Below, one piece after another: positions 8,721-17,397 of a stretch of DNA of 64,000 nucleotides. How positions within the stretch are numbered: position 1 is the stretch's first letter; every line of letters begins with the position of its first letter. A program made the position numbers and the translations under genes. The notes under the pieces were generated by a model. It saw only the letters and a program-made list of their open reading frames with translations, made no database searches and was not told the origin of the DNA. Origin of the DNA: Pedobacter duraquae (GTDB taxonomy: Bacteria; Bacteroidota; Bacteroidia; Sphingobacteriales; Sphingobacteriaceae); NCBI RefSeq assembly GCF_004362245.1, contig NZ_SNWM01000004.1, forward strand, positions 62,001 through 126,000, in the 5' to 3' direction.

Positions 8721-11309
8721 ATGGCGAAAAATTTACTGATAGTCGAGTCTCCGGCAAAAGCTAAAACAATAGAAGGATATCTGGGTAAAGATTTCCTTGT
8801 CAAATCCAGCTATGGCCACATCCGTGATCTTGTTAAAGGGGACATGGGGATAGATATTAACAACAATTTTTCCCAGACCTACGAGGTTCCTGTCGACAAG
8901 AAACAGGTAGTCGCAGAATTAAAGAAACTAGCAAAGGGTGCCGAAATGGTATGGCTCGCTTCCGATGAGGACCGCGAAGGGGAAGCGATTTCATGGCATT
9001 TATATGAAACACTCGGTCTTAAGGAAGCAACCACCAAGCGAATTGTTTTTCATGAAATTACCAAGCCCGCGATTCTTAAAGCTATAGATACCCCAAGAAC
9101 AATAGACTATAATCTCGTTTTTGCACAACAGGCACGTCGTGTGCTCGATCGACTGGTAGGTTTCGAGTTATCACCAGTGCTCTGGAAAAAAATTAAACCA
9201 TCTCTGTCGGCAGGTCGTGTACAATCGGTTGCCGTGCGGCTAATCGTAGACAGAGAAAGAGAAGTCAATAAATTCAACGCTACTGCTGCATTTAAAATTA
9301 CCGCTCAGTTTAGTACAGGGCAGGCCCGTGAAATCGTAAGGGCAGAACTCCCCCACCGATTCGAAAAAGAAGCCGACGCTGAACAATTCCTCAAGGATTG
9401 CATGCAGGCAGATTTTAAAATTGCCAGCCTGGAAACTAAACCAGCGAAACGAAACCCCGCGGCTCCATTTACTACATCTACCCTTCAGCAGGAAGCATCA
9501 CGTAAATTGGGCTACTCAGTTTCCCGTACCATGCAGATTGCTCAGAGACTCTATGAAAGTGGTAAAATTACCTATATGAGAACTGACTCGGTAAATTTAT
9601 CAGAAACTGCAATTCAGGCTGCTGCCAGTGAGATCAGATCGGCTTACGGCGACAAATACCACCAGCCAAGAACATATAAAACTAAAACTGCGGGTGCTCA
9701 GGAAGCGCATGAGGCCATCAGACCTACTTACTTTGACCAACATACCGTAACGGGAGATAACTCAGAACAGCGGCTCTATGAGCTGATTTGGAAGAGAGCG
9801 ATCGCGTCTCAGATGAGCGAAGCACTTTTTGAGCGTACTACAGCACAGATCGACATTTCGACCCGTAAAGAGAATTTACTCGCCGAAGGTGAAGTGCTTA
9901 AGTTTGATGGATTTTTAAAGGTATACCTGGAATCCAGCGATGATGATGATGCAGAGGACGCTAATGGTAACAATATGTTGCCACCACTTGCTCAAAATCA
10001 GGTATTACAGCTTAAAGAAATGAATGCTACCGAACGGTTTTCCAGACCGCCGGCTAGATATACCGAGGCCAGCCTTGTTAAAAAGCTCGAAGAGCTGGGT
10101 ATTGGACGTCCTTCTACTTATGCGCCTACCATCTCTACGATTCAGAACAGAGGGTATGTTGTGAAAGAAGAAAGAGACGGAAAACAGCGCGCATTCAATA
10201 CAATTTCGCTTGTAAACGGAGTGCTGACGAGCTTAACGAAAACAGAAATCACCGGTGCCGAGAAAGGAAAACTTTTTCCTACAGATATTGGTGAAGTCGT
10301 AAATGACTTCCTTGTAGAACACTTTAAAGATATCGTAGATTTTCATTTCACTGCAAACGTGGAAAAGGAATTTGATGAGATTGCACAGGGACTTAAGGAA
10401 TGGACAAAAATGTTGCATTCTTTTTATACGCCCTTCCATAAAGAAGTTGAAACTACCCTGGAGACTGCCGATCGTGCAAATGGCGAGCGCTTACTTGGTA
10501 TAGATCCTGCCAGTGGCAAGAATGTATATGCTAAAGTGGGTAAATTTGGTCCACTGGTTCAAATCGGGCAGGTAGACGACGAAGAGAAGCCGAAGTATGC
10601 AAGTATCGCCAAATCGCAAAGCGTAGGAACTATTACCCTGGAGCAGGCACTGGAACAATTCAGACTTCCATTTCAGCTCGAAGATTATGAAGGTAAGGAA
10701 GTTTCTGTTGGTGTAGGAAGATTTGGCCCATATGTAAAATGGGGAGATGCTTATATATCTGTTCCCAAAAACGAAGATCCTTTAACGATAGATAAAGAGC
10801 GCGCTATAGAGATCATCAACGAAAAAATCACTGCTGATGCTCCTATCGCCACACACGACGGGCTTCCGGTAACTAAAGGAACAGGTAGATTTGGTCCTTT
10901 TATCAAATGGAATGACCTGTTTATCAATGTACCTAAAGCTTATAACTTTGATTTCCTGACAGTTAAAGATATTACTGAATTAATTGGAAAGAAGGTTGAA
11001 AAAGAAGCAAACCGTTTTATCCAGCAATGGACGGAAGATAAAATAGCTATAGAAAATGGACGTTGGGGACCTTTCATCAGATTCGGTAAAGAGATGCTGA
11101 AACTGCGTAAAAACCCTGCGACTAACGATAAGTATACACCTGAAGAGCTTGCTGAGATTTCTTTGGAAGAAGTGAAAAAATTAATCGTGGAGCAGGTTCC
11201 TAATGCTTTTGAAGTAAAGGCTAAAGCGACACGTAAAAAAGCTGCTGCCGGAGCTAAGCCCGCTGCTAAAAAGCCAGCGACAAAAAAAGCTGTAGCGAAA
11301 AAGAAATAA
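8721..11309 (+). CDS. topA: DNA topoisomerase I
   Basis: 862 residues. The TOPRIM domain opens with LLIVESPAKAKTIEGYLG (residues 5-22) and carries the acidic ASDEDREGEAISWH segment. The active-site tyrosine is in KITYMRTDSVNLS (Tyr285 by my count), followed by the GIGRPSTYAPTI block near residue 466. The C-terminus carries four family-type repeats with KFGPLVQIG, RFGPYVKWG and similar motifs instead of zinc fingers. A Lys/Ala-rich tail of about 30 residues, a likely non-specific DNA clamp, ends the protein. This type IA enzyme relaxes negative supercoils. The gene appears complete. Confidence 0.97.
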   Translation: MAKNLLIVESPAKAKTIEGYLGKDFLVKSSYGHIRDLVKGDMGIDINNNFSQTYEVPVDKKQVVAELKKLAKGAEMVWLASDEDREGEAISWHLYETLGLKEATTKRIVFHEITKPAILKAIDTPRTIDYNLVFAQQARRVLDRLVGFELSPVLWKKIKPSLSAGRVQSVAVRLIVDREREVNKFNATAAFKITAQFSTGQAREIVRAELPHRFEKEADAEQFLKDCMQADFKIASLETKPAKRNPAAPFTTSTLQQEASRKLGYSVSRTMQIAQRLYESGKITYMRTDSVNLSETAIQAAASEIRSAYGDKYHQPRTYKTKTAGAQEAHEAIRPTYFDQHTVTGDNSEQRLYELIWKRAIASQMSEALFERTTAQIDISTRKENLLAEGEVLKFDGFLKVYLESSDDDDAEDANGNNMLPPLAQNQVLQLKEMNATERFSRPPARYTEASLVKKLEELGIGRPSTYAPTISTIQNRGYVVKEERDGKQRAFNTISLVNGVLTSLTKTEITGAEKGKLFPTDIGEVVNDFLVEHFKDIVDFHFTANVEKEFDEIAQGLKEWTKMLHSFYTPFHKEVETTLETADRANGERLLGIDPASGKNVYAKVGKFGPLVQIGQVDDEEKPKYASIAKSQSVGTITLEQALEQFRLPFQLEDYEGKEVSVGVGRFGPYVKWGDAYISVPKNEDPLTIDKERAIEIINEKITADAPIATHDGLPVTKGTGRFGPFIKWNDLFINVPKAYNFDFLTVKDITELIGKKVEKEANRFIQQWTEDKIAIENGRWGPFIRFGKEMLKLRKNPATNDKYTPEELAEISLEEVKKLIVEQVPNAFEVKAKATRKKAAAGAKPAAKKPATKKAVAKKK

Positions 11310-11366
11310 ATGATGGTGCTATCATAAAACCTGTGGTAGCACCGTTATCGTGAAAATATTGATCTG

Positions 11367-11771
11367 ATGAAAAAAGACCTTCCTGAAAATATTGTTGAGG
11401 ATGTAGCCATGTCTGTTGTGCTTATGGGTGAAACACCCGAAGTTAAAAGCTGGACTGTCTATCTGGTTAACCTCAAAAACGTTGACATCACCAATGTGCT
11501 GGTGAGCTCTAAAGGTTACGGAGAAAAAGATGGAAAACCGGTAAAGACTTCGGTTTTAAGGCACTTTTTAGGGGATATTAAGGCGCAGTCATTTTCAGGT
11601 GTTGAAGCAATTGATCCTGAGGTTTTTGGTCTGACTAATGAATATTGGCTGAGCTATTATATCAACGGGACTATCTATGATAAAAAGTTTATTTTTCTGC
11701 CAGAAAGTATCGTCGACGAAAATCTGATCCGGATTCCACTGGTTAATAAACCAGGTGTGATGATCCGTTAA
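11367..11771 (+). CDS. Conserved hypothetical protein
   Basis: 134 residues, acidic and soluble, with no signal peptide or membrane segment. Visible features are a SWTVYLVNLKNVDITNVLVS stretch near residue 28, a KGYGEKDGKPVKTSVLRHF stretch, and a C-terminal ESIVDENLIRIPLV strand. The alternating hydrophobic pattern suggests a small beta-rich domain. I do not recognise the family. The gene lies 57 bp after topA; an inverted repeat between them (GGTGCTA at 11314 and TAGCACC at 11336) lacks a T-tract, so co-transcription is possible. It ends tail-to-tail with the lysoplasmalogenase gene, sharing TTAA at 11768-11771. Confidence 0.75.
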   Translation: MKKDLPENIVEDVAMSVVLMGETPEVKSWTVYLVNLKNVDITNVLVSSKGYGEKDGKPVKTSVLRHFLGDIKAQSFSGVEAIDPEVFGLTNEYWLSYYINGTIYDKKFIFLPESIVDENLIRIPLVNKPGVMIR

Positions 11772-12463
11772 TTTACCGCATCGTGCGCTAGTAACTTTCT
11801 TTCTGTGGCGCCAAGAATAATCAGATACTGTGCGATCATATAACTGAACATAACCAGTATGCCTACAGAGGGGAACGCATGTCCAAACCGGCTTCCGGCA
11901 AGCAACGCATCTGATGCCATAAAGCAAAATGCTCCTGTTAAAATTAAATTGAAGCTCAAGCTATTTACCCGTTTATTTCTGAATGCCGCCATCATCATCA
12001 TCAAAGTAATTACGAAGATATAAACGAGTACAGGAAGGCGCAATGGACCGAGTGTTGGCCTGAGCCAGAAATAGGAAGCGCAGCTTAACACCACTCCCGT
12101 TATAATCGCCATCCTCGCTCCTCTTTTATCGAGCTCCGGAGCAGACCTGAAATCAAGATAGAAAGCACTGATGTAGCACAGGTGTCCAATTAGGAAACTA
12201 GTCAATCCGGCCATGAAATAGGATGTGTTGGTGTCAAATAAAAGGAAAATATCTCCCATCATGGCAAAGATCAACCCTGTAAAGATCCGCTTATGGAACC
12301 GCCCTTTTAATTTTGTTTTTAAAACTAAGATGATCATCAGAGAAAGCGTAATCAGCACTTTACTGATCATATGCAGGATACTGTAGCCGAAATAAATAGA
12401 GCTCAACTGCGAGATAACGATGACCAGAAATACGATATTGAAAACCAGATATTTTTTAAACAT
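11768..12463 (-). CDS. Lysoplasmalogenase-like membrane protein (YhhN/TMEM86 family)
   Basis: 231 residues with about eight hydrophobic helices. Motifs usual for YhhN-family proteins are FAMMGDIFLLFD near residue 66, a SFLIGHLCYISAFYL segment near residue 90, and FMASDALLAGSRFG near residue 181, which bears conserved Asp residues. Characterised members hydrolyse the vinyl-ether bond of lysoplasmalogens, but the bacterial substrate is uncertain. The protein sits in the inner membrane. The start ATG at 12463 has an AT-rich upstream. Confidence 0.8.
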   Translation of the reverse strand: MFKKYLVFNIVFLVIVISQLSSIYFGYSILHMISKVLITLSLMIILVLKTKLKGRFHKRIFTGLIFAMMGDIFLLFDTNTSYFMAGLTSFLIGHLCYISAFYLDFRSAPELDKRGARMAIITGVVLSCASYFWLRPTLGPLRLPVLVYIFVITLMMMMAAFRNKRVNSLSFNLILTGAFCFMASDALLAGSRFGHAFPSVGILVMFSYMIAQYLIILGATERKLLAHDAVN

Positions 12464-12493
12464 ATTGGGTCAAATAACCAAAATCAATAAAAT

Positions 12494-12535
12494 ACAAAAA
12501 GTCAGTTGCGCATGAAAGCACAGCTGACTTTTTGT
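12494..12535. terminator. Intrinsic terminator after the RRM gene
   Basis: A perfect 12-bp inverted repeat (ACAAAAAGTCAG / CTGACTTTTTGT) with an 18-nt loop, 22 bp beyond the stop of the reverse-strand RRM gene. The stem itself provides U-runs on both strands. Confidence 0.8.
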
Positions 12536-12557
12536 AAACTTATATTGGAAGTTCTAA

Positions 12558-12872
12558 TTAAAAACTTCTTTCTCTATTGTTGTTGCGTTTAAAACCGCCA
12601 CCAGCAGGACCACCACCAGCGTTACCACCTGGTTTTTCCTGTGCCTCAGCAACTTTAATACGGTTACCATTGTAATCACCACCGTTCATACGTTTGATAG
12701 CTTCTCTCGCTTCATCGTCATTAGGCATTTCAACAAAACCGAAACCACGGCTCTGGCCTGTTTCACGGTCTTTAATGATCCTAAGCGATTTAACGGGACC
12801 GAAATCACCGAATACGGCAGTTAATTCATCTTCCCCTACTTCTAATGGAAGGCCTGTAATAAATATCTTCAT
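12558..12872 (-). CDS. Small RRM-type RNA-binding protein
   Basis: 104 residues. A single RNA-recognition motif occupies residues 1-80, with RNP2 as IFITGLP at residues 3-9 and RNP1 as SRGFGFVEM near residue 40. The tail is Gly/Asn/Arg-rich (GGNAGGGPAGGGFKRNN). Such glycine-tailed single-RRM proteins are common in Bacteroidota and cyanobacteria, where several respond to cold; here that is inference. It has a well-formed promoter and its own terminator, so it is a monocistronic unit, probably strongly expressed. Confidence 0.93.
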   Translation of the reverse strand: MKIFITGLPLEVGEDELTAVFGDFGPVKSLRIIKDRETGQSRGFGFVEMPNDDEAREAIKRMNGGDYNGNRIKVAEAQEKPGGNAGGGPAGGGFKRNNNRERSF

Positions 12873-12891
12873 TAATGTCTCAAAATTTGCA

Positions 12892-12924
12892 CAAAGATAA
12901 CTAATTTAATGCTGTGAATTGCAA
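12892..12924 (-). promoter_or_regulatory. Promoter of the RRM gene (-33 TTG, 22-bp spacer, -7 TATCTTTG)
   Basis: Read on the reverse strand, TTG (12924-12922) is followed after 22 bp by a perfect TAnnTTTG (12899-12892). The element ends 20 bp before the RRM ATG, giving a leader of about 16 nt. Confidence 0.65.
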
Positions 12925-13027
12925 TGTCATTGTAAGTTATAACATATAAATCAGCTAAATGGCTGTTAATACTATACTAAATAAGCAACACACCCGCTTA
13001 AAAAAAGTTTTGCAAGATTTATGATTA

Positions 13028-15454
13028 TTAAGATTTATCGCGGTTTTTGTTCAGTTTGATCTTGATTTTGCCATCGTCTCCATCAGTCGCCAACAGGTGA
13101 AGTACAATTCCCCTCATCCTTTTATCTTCTTTTTCTGCGGCCGTTTGCAGCTCAGCGTCTTTTTTAGGATTTCGCAAAGGAACGTCTAATGCAATATTTG
13201 TTCCTTTTCCTAATGCGTAAACGCCGGCGACATCCATGTTAAGTACGCTGGAACTGATTTTCATTGGCCTGATCTGAATCTGCTCACCCTGGATATCAAA
13301 CGTGCCCTTCAAGTTACTGAATGTGATATTCTTCATGTCGCGTAACGGAAATGCGAACTTGCCAACATTGGCGATAGGATCGAAATTTAACAGGGCGCCA
13401 TTTTTCAGGTCAAATGCAACTGAGCCTCGTAATGAGCCTGGCAAAACTGCACCTGCATTCGAAATACGGCCAGATAATTTTACAGCAGCATACAGGTTTC
13501 CTCTGAGGTTGTCTGAGGTAAGCGACTTCAACCCAAAATTATCGAATCCATAAAAGAAACTTTTGATGTTGGCATTGGTTACACTGGAATTCAACAGAAA
13601 GCGCGTTGAGCTCCCTTCCTGGAAAAGGTTACCGTTAACTTTTAGCGCACCTCCGGCATGTTTAACACTGATATCCTTGATCGCAATCCCATCTTCGGAA
13701 AGCAGGAGCTCTGCGACTGCATTTGTAGCGAGAAATTTGTTATAATAGATTTTATCTACCCTGAGGTGCAGGTCAACCTTACTTTTATCAAATACCTCAT
13801 TCAGATCGCTGGATAGTGTAGAGTGGCTGCTTCGTTTTTTTGGTGCGGTAGACTTCCTTGTTCCCAGGAAGCCAAGGAACTCGCCCAGATACAATTGCGG
13901 ACTCTTGATCTGCCAGCTTAATACGATTTTTTCAGGTGCGTTGTAATAGAGGTTCAGGAAGTTTCTCACATTCCCTTCCATAAAGACGATGCTTTTACCA
14001 CTCTGAAGCCTGATGTTGCTGATGAATAAATCTGGGCCGGTAAAGTTTAACGAGATTGCCGTGTTGGTAAACTTCAGATTTCGCGGAACATAGTTAGCAC
14101 TTGCATTTTTGATGTTCACGTAACCGGTAACAATAGGTTTGTTAAGTCTGAAGTTCACGAGGTCTGCGGTATAAGCCAATTTTACATCTGCTGTGCCCTT
14201 GCTGAAAGTAAGCAGGTCTGCACCAAGTACATTATTTAACTTAGTAATTGGAAATGCCGCCCTGAAGACGCCTGTCGCCACAGGCTTGTCGAAATTACTA
14301 ATCGCAGCAGTATCGATGGCAAAAGGTATTTCTTCATAAGTACCCTTAAACTGATACAATTTTACTGCAGAGTTCGCATCGCTAAAACCCCGGCCATTTA
14401 CATAGTTGTTGGTATATACGCCTGTGAAATTACAATCTGAGATTTTAGCACCTGGTACATGGAGCGCGTTATTTTTAATTTGCGCTGTAACATTGATATT
14501 CGGGTCGCCACCGGCACCCATATTACCAATCAGGTCACATTTTACGTCTATGGGTTTATCCAGATTAAACTGATCAAGTCTGGATTTGATGTTTGGTGCC
14601 AGTAAAGCTGAGGCACTACGCCACAAAATCTGCTTAACATTAATATGAATCGCAAAGACAGTCGGATCTACGCCGATATTGAATTCAGCGCCGATAACGA
14701 ATGGGTCATCCCCTATTTTCAATGTTTTTGGCACAAGTTTTACAATTCCTGTTTTATCGGCATAGGTGGCGTCAAAGTTTCCGTCTAAAGACTTGTCTTT
14801 GATGAAACTTCCCCTGCGGGTGTTAAAAGCCAGGCTCTTCGCAAATCCTTTCAATGCAACCCTCGCCCGCCAGTCGTCTCCACTGTAATCAATGTCGCCC
14901 TGAAGTCTATCTACGGTAAAAGAAAAGAGCTTATGTCCTTTTTGGTTGTCCATGATAAAAGTGACATCATTGAGGTTGAACTTTCTAATCTCGGCAGGTG
15001 AGTTGCTTTCGGAGTTGTTTGTAGTGTCTTTCTGTTTCTTTTTAAATAAGCTGGTATTGCTATAACCCGTGCTATCTGTGTATAGATAAATAGATGCATT
15101 GGTAATGTTAATCTTATTAATCGTAATCGTGCCCCGGAGCAGACCTAAAGTGTTTACAGAAATATTAAAATCTTTTGCCTCAAGAAGAGTATGTTTATGC
15201 TGAGCCCACTGTTTGTCGCGTATCACAACATTATTCAACGATAACGACACGCCTGGGAAGCCTTGTAAAAAAGTTGGCTCCATATTACCGATCGTCAGAG
15301 AACCGGTCATATTTTTATTCAGCTCCCTGGTAACAGATTCCAGCAATGCTTTTTTATGTGTGTTTACATAATAAGCAACTCCGATATAAGCAATAAGGAT
15401 AACTGTGAGTAGACCTCCGAGTATGCGGAGCGTAATTTTTGACCAGCGGGGCAT
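13028..15454 (-). CDS. AsmA-like family protein
   Basis: 808 residues. One N-terminal membrane helix (about residues 9-29, ILGGLLTVILIAYIGVAYYV) is followed by a long beta-rich region. The VTRELNKNMTGSLTIGNME segment is typical of the AsmA N-terminus. The C-terminal AsmA domain around residues 600-760 includes GSVAFDLKNGALLNFDPI and GTFDIQGEQIQIRPMKISS. AsmA-type proteins are inner-membrane anchored periplasmic bridges implicated in phospholipid or envelope homeostasis; the Bacteroidota forms are uncharacterised. It lies 70 bp downstream of mqo on the same strand, with no visible terminator between them. Confidence 0.85.
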   Translation of the reverse strand: MPRWSKITLRILGGLLTVILIAYIGVAYYVNTHKKALLESVTRELNKNMTGSLTIGNMEPTFLQGFPGVSLSLNNVVIRDKQWAQHKHTLLEAKDFNISVNTLGLLRGTITINKINITNASIYLYTDSTGYSNTSLFKKKQKDTTNNSESNSPAEIRKFNLNDVTFIMDNQKGHKLFSFTVDRLQGDIDYSGDDWRARVALKGFAKSLAFNTRRGSFIKDKSLDGNFDATYADKTGIVKLVPKTLKIGDDPFVIGAEFNIGVDPTVFAIHINVKQILWRSASALLAPNIKSRLDQFNLDKPIDVKCDLIGNMGAGGDPNINVTAQIKNNALHVPGAKISDCNFTGVYTNNYVNGRGFSDANSAVKLYQFKGTYEEIPFAIDTAAISNFDKPVATGVFRAAFPITKLNNVLGADLLTFSKGTADVKLAYTADLVNFRLNKPIVTGYVNIKNASANYVPRNLKFTNTAISLNFTGPDLFISNIRLQSGKSIVFMEGNVRNFLNLYYNAPEKIVLSWQIKSPQLYLGEFLGFLGTRKSTAPKKRSSHSTLSSDLNEVFDKSKVDLHLRVDKIYYNKFLATNAVAELLLSEDGIAIKDISVKHAGGALKVNGNLFQEGSSTRFLLNSSVTNANIKSFFYGFDNFGLKSLTSDNLRGNLYAAVKLSGRISNAGAVLPGSLRGSVAFDLKNGALLNFDPIANVGKFAFPLRDMKNITFSNLKGTFDIQGEQIQIRPMKISSSVLNMDVAGVYALGKGTNIALDVPLRNPKKDAELQTAAEKEDKRMRGIVLHLLATDGDDGKIKIKLNKNRDKS

Positions 15455-15524
15455 CTTTTAAATTTAGTACCAAACCCTTAAGGTAGTGATTTTGTTTTAA
15501 AAGATGCCGCGTTCCGCTCGCTAA

Positions 15525-17099
15525 TTAAGATATAACAACCTCCGGCTCTGCCTGAAGTTTTAATGCATGTGTGGTCTGTGTTCTGATGGTTTCTGTTAGC
15601 GAAGCGTCTTTGCTAAGGCAGAACCCATAAGAAGGGATCATCTGCTTCAATTTTTTCTGCCATGCCTCAGAAGCAATGTAAGTTCCAAAGCAGCGCTCCA
15701 TCAATGTAATCATGATTGAAACTGCCGTAGAGGCTCCCGGCGAAGCGCCTAGCAGGGCTGCGATGGAGCCGTCGGCTGCAGTAACAACCTCAGTCCCGAA
15801 TTCAAGGATTCCACCATGTTCTGCGTCTTTTTTAATTACCTGAACACGCTGTCCGGCAGTTTCCAGTTCCCAGTCTTCCATTTTAGCCGAAGGCAAATAT
15901 TCCTTCAAAGCATCAAGACGGTCTTCCGGCGACTGTCTCACCTGATTGATCAGATATTTAGTAAGTGGTATATTATCCAGCCCCGCAGAAATCATCGGGC
16001 GAATGTTGTTTACTTTGATGGATAGCGGTAAATCAAGCAAGGATCCATTTTTCAGGAACCTGGTAGAGAAACCGGCATAAGGACCAAAAAGGAGTGCTTT
16101 TTTACCGTCAATCATACGCGTGTCCAAATGTGGTACTGACATCGGCGGTGCGCCAACTGATGCCTTGCCATATACTTTGGCATTGTGATTTGCTATGATT
16201 TCCGGATTTGTACATTTCAGCCATTGTCCGCTAACCGGGAAGCCACCAAAACCATCTCCCTCAGGGATACCTGCTTTTTCAAGCAGTGGCAATGAACCGC
16301 CGCCGGCGCCGATAAATACGAATTTTGCTTTCACCGTCCTGCGCTCACCAGTATTTTCATCTTTAACCCTTACTTCCCACAGGCCATCTTTCTGTTTTAA
16401 TTTTTTAACCTCATGGTTGAAGTGCATCTCCACATTTGATTTTTCCTGCAGCGTATTGAACATCTGGCGGGTGAGTGCACCGAAATTGACGTCGGTACCA
16501 AGGGTCATACGTGTTGCTGCAACAACTTCACTGGCATCCCTGTCTTTCATCACCAAAGGCATCCACTCTGCCAGTTGTTGCTGATCTTCAGAATAGACCA
16601 TGCCTTTGAAAAGCTCGCATTTCTGCAGCTCATTATAGCGTGTTTTTAGATAACTTACGTTGTCCTTGCCCCAAACAAAACTCATGTGCGGGATGCTTTT
16701 GATAAATTCCTCAGGCGCACCTACAAGTTTTGCACGCACAAGATATGACCAGAACTGCTTGGATACTTCAAAAGACTCAGCAATAGAAACTGCTTTTGCA
16801 GTATCCACAGAGCCATCAGCTTTCTGAGGAGTATAGTTTAATTCGCAGAATGCAGAGTGTCCTGTGCCGGCATTATTCCAGGCATCAGAGCTTTCAGCCG
16901 CTGCGACATCCAATCTTTCAAAAATATCTACTGTAATCCCGGGTTCCAGTTCTTTTAGCAAAACGCCTAAGGTGGCGCTCATGATTCCAGCACCTATCAA
17001 CACCACATCTACAGTTCTTTCAGATTTTTTATTTGTACGAGCCACTTTTCCTATCAATTTTGCCACGAAATTACAATTTTTATTGCTCCTAAATAGCAT
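15525..17099 (-). CDS. mqo: Malate:quinone oxidoreductase
   Basis: 524 residues from the ATG at 17099. The FAD-binding GAGIMSATLG follows VDVVLI near residue 38. The family-diagnostic NNAGTGHSAFCELNYTPQ lies near residue 77, and the C-terminal LLGASPGASTAVSIM near residue 452. Mqo is a peripheral membrane flavoenzyme that oxidises malate to oxaloacetate and passes electrons to the quinone pool. The start is uncertain: a GTG at 17066 would give MAKLIGKVARTNKK, a more usual-looking N-terminus. A TTGTTAACAA palindrome (17142-17151) and a second GTTAACAA (17172-17179) lie upstream and could be operator sites. Confidence 0.95.
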   Translation of the reverse strand: MLFRSNKNCNFVAKLIGKVARTNKKSERTVDVVLIGAGIMSATLGVLLKELEPGITVDIFERLDVAAAESSDAWNNAGTGHSAFCELNYTPQKADGSVDTAKAVSIAESFEVSKQFWSYLVRAKLVGAPEEFIKSIPHMSFVWGKDNVSYLKTRYNELQKCELFKGMVYSEDQQQLAEWMPLVMKDRDASEVVAATRMTLGTDVNFGALTRQMFNTLQEKSNVEMHFNHEVKKLKQKDGLWEVRVKDENTGERRTVKAKFVFIGAGGGSLPLLEKAGIPEGDGFGGFPVSGQWLKCTNPEIIANHNAKVYGKASVGAPPMSVPHLDTRMIDGKKALLFGPYAGFSTRFLKNGSLLDLPLSIKVNNIRPMISAGLDNIPLTKYLINQVRQSPEDRLDALKEYLPSAKMEDWELETAGQRVQVIKKDAEHGGILEFGTEVVTAADGSIAALLGASPGASTAVSIMITLMERCFGTYIASEAWQKKLKQMIPSYGFCLSKDASLTETIRTQTTHALKLQAEPEVVIS

Positions 17100-17397
17100 C
17101 CTGGCCGAAAATTGATGCTTTTAGTCTCAGAATTTTACCCTTTGTTAACAAGGACTTAGCTGTTTTGGGAAGTTAACAATCTCGTTACGGGTATTTTTTA
17201 TGTTGGGATAAATCTGAACTCTTAAAATATGTTAAAAGTCGTTAGATCTGAAAAAAATGAATTGAACAAAAGAATATTTGCAGTATCCTTGCAAAATCAA
17301 TATATATGTAATTACAAACTAAATCCTTAGAATTATGTTTCATCACTAAAAACAGGATTGGCTTGTTAATCGTTACAGTAACACCTTAATTTCTTTG

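Noticed and set aside
11310..11345. Terminator after topA
   Set aside because: GGTGCTA/TAGCACC can pair, but the loop is long and there is no T-run; evidence is too weak to call.
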